From NCBI RefSeq assembly GCF_000340215.1, contig NW_006921541.1:1213527-1277526 (forward strand): DNA of 64,000 bases, written 5' to 3'. The position numbers were made by a program, and so were the translations under genes. The stretch is from Pseudocercospora fijiensis CIRAD86. Its lineage: Eukaryota > Ascomycota > Dothideomycetes > Mycosphaerellales > Mycosphaerellaceae. The stretch's first letter is position 1, and every line of letters begins with the position of its first letter. Positions 63,156 to 64,000 of the stretch are shown here, piece by piece. The notes beneath the pieces were generated by a model. That model did not search any database and was not told the origin of the DNA. It worked only from the letters and a program-made list of their open reading frames with translations.

Positions 63156-64000
63156 CTAGACCAAATCATCATCCTCAAAATCTTCGTTGTCCCTCCCAGC
63201 TCCAGACTCCTGCCAGATAGAAAATGCTCCTATATGCTCATCAAGCCTATTAAAAAAAGGTCTGTCGTCGTAATCCCACTTGTACTTCATAGCATACACC
63301 ATATATCGGCTGGGGTTGGCATTGACTTGCGCCTTGAAAACTTCGCGTTCAGCCAACTTTACGCTTCGGTACTGTTCAAACGCCATCACAACTTCCGTAA
63401 GACCTGTTTCCAGAGCCATGTATACGTCCCAGAAATCGCCGAGAGTAGATTCTGCAGGACACTGCCTCTCAACGGCTAGCTTCTCGAACTCGAAGCACTC
63501 ACGAATTAAATCGGAGTCGTATTGGTAGTTTAGGAAATGGATCGGGGAAAGCAGCGCGGCGTCCATAGAATTGCAGATTTTCATTTTCCGCCATGAAGCC
63601 TCTCGCGAAGTTTTTTCCAGATGTAGCATCCCTCTGTTCTGGGATAATTCTCGGACAGTGGTCTTAGGGTGATGGTATTGAAATGTAGCGTGTTGCTTTT
63701 GCTTCCGCCGTGAGGCGTTACCAAGTCGACCCGGACGCAAGTGTTCAAGGAACCAGGTGAGAGGTGCGTAGTTTTGTAACCTGTTGGGAGGACGTGGGTA
63801 GTAGTCTACCGGTGCGAGGAACATGAGTCGGCGGAGCTTCTTCGAGTTGGCAATATGATCGCGAAAAGTGTGGTTTACACGCTGTAGTCTGTATAGGCCA
63901 AGAGACGGTCGGGTTATGTAGCCTTCGTCATCGATGTCCGCATCACTGCATCCGTACAGAAAGATAATGAGTTCGAACAGTTCCAAAATGCCGAAGACTT
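63156..64000 (-). CDS. F-box-like protein, partial (runs off the right edge)
   Basis: The frame is open from the right edge to a stop at 63156. It begins KVFGILELFELIIFLYGCSDADI, matching the F-box-like start of the left paralogue (KVFAIPELLKKILIFYGCDDAEV), so only a few N-terminal residues are outside the window. The middle reads RPSLGLYRLQRVNHTFRDHI, typical of the large F-box-related families of Mycosphaerella-type fungi. The C-terminus is acidic (DNEDFEDDDLV). About 280 residues are visible. Unlike the left copy it has no intron after the F-box region. A role in SCF ubiquitin ligase recognition is inferred from the F-box resemblance only. Confidence 0.75.
   Translation of the reverse strand, partial: VFGILELFELIIFLYGCSDADIDDEGYITRPSLGLYRLQRVNHTFRDHIANSKKLRRLMFLAPVDYYPRPPNRLQNYAPLTWFLEHLRPGRLGNASRRKQKQHATFQYHHPKTTVRELSQNRGMLHLEKTSREASWRKMKICNSMDAALLSPIHFLNYQYDSDLIRECFEFEKLAVERQCPAESTLGDFWDVYMALETGLTEVVMAFEQYRSVKLAEREVFKAQVNANPSRYMVYAMKYKWDYDDRPFFNRLDEHIGAFSIWQESGAGRDNEDFEDDDLV

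Noticed and set aside
1..64000. CRISPR arrays, riboswitches, bacterial operons, tRNA or rRNA genes
   Set aside because: The DNA is fungal nuclear sequence; no regularly spaced repeats, rRNA sequence or convincing tRNA cloverleaf with a GTTCRA box was found by eye. A tRNA scan would settle the last point.

Overview
The window is nuclear DNA of a filamentous ascomycete, most likely a dothideomycete near Mycosphaerellales (inference). The reasons are short introns (43-118 bp) with GT-AG ends, dense single-copy housekeeping genes, a fungus-specific gene set (GH17 cell-wall glucanase, Pth11-like receptor, F-box paralogues), and two transposable elements with the CpA-to-TpA signature of repeat-induced point mutation (RIP). 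A run of 100 Ns (14779-14878) is a scaffold gap.

Layout. 0.7-4.5 kb: phosphatidylserine synthase and the anaphase-promoting complex subunit Apc2, divergently transcribed. 5-10.3 kb: a Dal5-like MFS permease, a doubtful small gene, protein-L-isoaspartate methyltransferase and a secreted GH17 glucanase. 11.4-20.4 kb: an aldo-keto reductase gene cut in its third exon by a 7.8-kb Ty3/gypsy chromovirus with 117-bp LTRs and a 5-bp target duplication; the host exons on both sides are intact. 21-27 kb: a WW-domain protein, a Mid2-like single-pass membrane protein and a large two-exon orphan gene. 28.5-36.5 kb: Apc1 and a Nup37-like nucleoporin sharing a 254-bp divergent promoter. 37.7-38.9 kb: a conserved secreted protein of unknown function. 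40.7-44.6 kb: a gene graveyard (two SDRs, a Pth11-like receptor, a TRI12-type MFS stub), each with a different lesion. 45.9-49.8 kb: a degenerate J-domain protein with internal repeats, a tail-anchored LbH acetyltransferase and a Bud20-like zinc finger. 49.8-53.3 kb: a RIP-mutated PIF/Harbinger-type transposon inserted 10 bp upstream of the BUD20-like start codon. 53.8-61.7 kb: mitochondrial aconitase, ribosomal protein eL29 (four short exons), a BTB protein and an amino-acid transporter. 61.8-64 kb: two tandem F-box-like paralogues, one frameshifted, the other running off the right edge.

The genes do not form one pathway. Two APC/C subunits lie about 24 kb apart, which may be chance. The most informative features are the two transposons: both interiors are heavily RIP-mutated while both sets of termini are nearly clean. 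Other points are a third open frame downstream of the chromodomain, a possible RAP74-like winged-helix insertion in Apc2, and several recent gene losses. Exon boundaries were worked out by eye from splice signals, reading frame and family conservation.
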